Positions 7,801 through 9,190 of a DNA stretch of 9,190 nucleotides are shown here, one piece after another. Origin of the DNA: Frankiales bacterium (GTDB lineage: Bacteria > Actinomycetota > Actinomycetes > Mycobacteriales > SCTD01); assembly GCA_025464795.1 (NCBI GenBank), contig JAODNB010000108.1, positions 1 to 9,190 on the forward strand, given 5' to 3'. Under the pieces are notes generated by a model. That model had not been told where the DNA came from. It saw only the letters and a list, made by a program, of their open reading frames with translations, and did not search any database. The translations under genes were made by a program, and so were the position numbers. The number at the start of each line of letters is the position of its first letter. Position 1 is the stretch's first letter.

Positions 7801-7827
7801 CTGTGGCATAAAGGCTCTATGACACAG
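7801..7827. promoter_or_regulatory. 27-base imperfect inverted repeat between divergent start codons
   Basis: The left arm CTGTGGCATAAAG (7801-7813) and right arm CTCTATGACACAG (7815-7827) pair at 11 of 13 positions around a central G at 7814. Mismatches are at 7806/7822 and 7811/7817. The repeat fills the 19-base gap between the DinB ATG (7799) and the aldo-keto reductase ATG (7819) and runs into the latter's first codons. It is the most AT-rich spot in its surroundings, and each arm holds a -10-like box (CATAAA on plus, CATAGA on minus). I infer an operator for a dimeric regulator, a symmetric bidirectional promoter, or both. No regulator gene is in the window. Confidence 0.6.
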
Positions 7828-8793
7828 CCACTTCGGATGCTCGGCGCGCTTCAGGTCTCTGCACAGGGACTGGGGTGCATGGGGATGAGCGAGTTCTACG
7901 GTGCCGGAGACGAGACCGAGTCGATCGCCACGATCCACCGCGCGCTCGACCTCGGCATCACCTTCCTCGACACCAGCGACATGTACGGGCCGTACACCAA
8001 CGAGCAGCTGGTCGGTCGCGCGATCGCCGGTCGCCGGGACGAGGTCCAGCTGGCGACGAAGTTCGGCATCGTCCGCACCCCCGAGGGGGGCCGCTTGGGC
8101 ATCCGGGGGGATGCCTCCTACGTGCGCGAGTGCTGCGACGCCTCTCTCCAGCGGCTCGGCGTCGACCACATCGACCTGTACTACCAGCACAGGGTCTCTG
8201 CAGACACGCCCATCGAGGAGACCGTCGGAGCCATGGCCGAGCTCGTGACAGCCGGCAAGGTCAAGCACCTCGGCCTCTCGGAGTGCTCCGCCGCGACACT
8301 GCGCAAGGCCGTCGCCGTCCACCCCATCGCCGCCGTGCAGAGCGAGTACAGCATCTTCACCCGTGACCTCGAGGACGAGATCCTCCCGACCATGCGCGAG
8401 CTCGGCGTCGGGCTGGTCGCGTACTCCCCCCTCGGTCGCGGCTTCCTCACGGGCGCGATCACGAAGGTCGATGACCTTGCCGATGACGACTTCCGACGGC
8501 ACTCGCCCCGGTTCTCCTCGGAGGCCCTGGCGGCCAACCTGCGACTGGTCGAGCAGGTCCGTGAGCTGGCCGCAGCGAAGGGCGTGACCGCCGGCCAGAT
8601 CGCCCTGTCCTGGGTCATGGCCCAGGGTGACGACATCGTCCCGATCCCTGGCACCAAGCGCCGCACGTACCTCGAGGAGAACGCCGCAGCCACGTCTGTG
8701 GTCCTCACTGATGAGGAGCTGGCCGGTCTCGAGGGGCTGGCTGCGGCCGTGGTCGGGCAGCGATACCCGGATATGAGCGCCGTCAACCGGTAG
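7819..8793 (+). CDS. Aldo-keto reductase, AKR13-like, 324 aa
   Basis: This is a full-length NADP(H)-dependent TIM-barrel oxidoreductase that reduces aldehydes or ketones. The catalytic tetrad is visible: D51 and Y56 in FLDTSDMYG, K81 in ATKFG and H124 in YYQHR. The N-terminal GLGCMGMSEFYG resembles AKR13 and YakC-like enzymes. The late segment IPGTKRRTYLEEN (from about 276), with its Lys-Arg-Arg group, is the usual cofactor phosphate-binding region. There is no signal peptide. The open frame extends upstream to 7612, but those codons are antisense to the DinB gene; the family N-terminus begins at the ATG at 7819. No strong ribosome site precedes it. CATAAA at 7807-7812 ends six bases before the ATG, so the mRNA may be leaderless. 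A HAD hydrolase gene follows after 29 bases, probably in the same transcript. The natural substrate is not predictable. Confidence 0.93.
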   Translation: MTQPLRMLGALQVSAQGLGCMGMSEFYGAGDETESIATIHRALDLGITFLDTSDMYGPYTNEQLVGRAIAGRRDEVQLATKFGIVRTPEGGRLGIRGDASYVRECCDASLQRLGVDHIDLYYQHRVSADTPIEETVGAMAELVTAGKVKHLGLSECSAATLRKAVAVHPIAAVQSEYSIFTRDLEDEILPTMRELGVGLVAYSPLGRGFLTGAITKVDDLADDDFRRHSPRFSSEALAANLRLVEQVRELAAAKGVTAGQIALSWVMAQGDDIVPIPGTKRRTYLEENAAATSVVLTDEELAGLEGLAAAVVGQRYPDMSAVNR

Positions 8794-8807
8794 CCGCCTT
8801 TCGGAGC

Positions 8808-8817
8808 AGGGAGGTGA
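8808..8817 (+). promoter_or_regulatory. Strong ribosome binding site for the HAD gene
   Basis: AGGGAGGTGA matches the 16S anti-Shine-Dalgarno complement closely and lies five bases before the GTG at 8823. It is the best ribosome site in the window. It favours GTG 8823 over an in-frame GTG at 8814 that lies inside the site itself. Confidence 0.8.
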
Positions 8818-8822
8818 CCCGA

Positions 8823-9190
8823 GTGTCCAGCAAGTCGGCCTTGATCGAGGCGGTCCTGTTCGACTGGGGCGGCACGCTCTCGGTTCATGGTGAGCACGAC
8901 TTGCTCGCGATGTGGCGCGCGGCGGCTGAGGTCCTGGAGCCGGACGACCCCGAACCGCTGGCGATCCGCCTGCTCGACGCTGAGGACGCCTGGTGGCGGG
9001 AGCGGGTGGTCGACTCCGGCGGGGGACGCAGTGGTACGACAGAGGAGCTCGTCCGCTCGGTGGAGCGGACCACCCATGTCCCCGTCCACGACGCCCTGGC
9101 CGCCTACCACGGGGCCTGGGAACGCACCGTGGAGCACGATCCGGTTGCGGAGCAGGTGCTGCGCGGTTGTCGTGATCGCGGCTGGAAGAC
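8823..9190 (+). CDS. HAD-superfamily hydrolase, 5' part, cut off by window end
   Basis: From the GTG at 8823, 122 codons stay open to the window edge. The start MSSKSALIEAVLFDWGGTLS contains HAD motif I with nucleophile D14. A mostly helical stretch follows (about residues 22-115), as in the cap of subclass I HAD enzymes. Motifs II, III and IV lie at or beyond the edge. The usual second Asp of DxDGT is Gly here (D14-W-G16-G-T). That Asp is the general acid/base in phosphatases, and it is replaced in several natural HAD groups such as dehalogenases (Tyr) and FDxGG/FDxGN-type proteins. HAD membership is well supported, but phosphatase activity cannot be assumed. The gene follows the aldo-keto reductase by 29 bases and is probably cotranscribed with it. 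Confidence 0.85.
   Translation, partial: MSSKSALIEAVLFDWGGTLSVHGEHDLLAMWRAAAEVLEPDDPEPLAIRLLDAEDAWWRERVVDSGGGRSGTTEELVRSVERTTHVPVHDALAAYHGAWERTVEHDPVAEQVLRGCRDRGWK

Noticed and set aside
7612..7818. Upstream extension of the aldo-keto reductase
   Set aside because: The 69 extra codons are antisense to the DinB gene and precede the normal family N-terminus; ATG 7819 fits better.
7272..7829. Shared 9-mer GACACAGCC near the DUF2126 start (minus strand, 7280-7272) and at the aldo-keto reductase start (plus strand, 7821-7829)
   Set aside because: It is short, sits at different distances from the starts, and one copy is within coding sequence, so chance is a sufficient explanation.
7528..8502. 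Minus-strand 324-codon frame across the DinB and aldo-keto reductase starts
   Set aside because: It is the exact complement-frame shadow of the aldo-keto reductase and has no family resemblance.
8794..8822. Possible terminator between the aldo-keto reductase and HAD genes
   Set aside because: There is no stem followed by a T tract; the gap is instead filled by a ribosome site.

Overview
The window is very GC-rich, with tightly packed genes, GTG as well as ATG starts, and almost no intergenic DNA. Together with a DUF664-type DinB protein and a leaderless-looking promoter, this points to an actinobacterium. No marker gene fixes the genus. About 98% of the window is coding, and I see no RNA gene, mobile element, CRISPR array or long repeat.

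Right to left on the minus strand (7799 down to 1) lie five genes. They are a small DinB/DUF664 protein, a giant transglutaminase-DUF2126 (putative amidoligase) protein, a circularly permuted ATP-grasp protein fused to an alpha-E domain, a second stand-alone transglutaminase-like protein, and a zinc-ribbon metallopeptidase cut off by the window edge. The last four are joined by stop/start overlaps of 1, 4 and 1 bases and so form one translationally coupled unit. This gene set is a recurrent bacterial neighbourhood. From memory, comparative genomics of ATP-grasp and glutamine synthetase-like amidoligases has predicted that it makes and trims peptide or isopeptide bonds. To my knowledge its product and physiological role are unproven. 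The set holds two potential amide-bond formers (ATP-grasp and DUF2126), two papain-like transglutaminase/protease domains with intact Cys-His-Asp, and an HExxH protease. This is the most interesting system in the window.

On the plus strand (7819 to 9190) are an AKR13-like aldo-keto reductase and, 29 bases downstream behind a strong ribosome binding site, a HAD-superfamily hydrolase truncated by the window end. The DinB and aldo-keto reductase genes diverge with only 19 bases between their start codons. That gap sits inside a 27-base imperfect inverted repeat (11 of 13 arm positions pair) at 7801-7827, a good candidate for a shared operator or symmetric bidirectional promoter.

The functional link between the two sides is unknown. 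The DinB gene lies 43 bases upstream of the big operon on the same strand and could be its first gene. However, a separate -10-like element directly before the DUF2126 start suggests the operon also has its own promoter.
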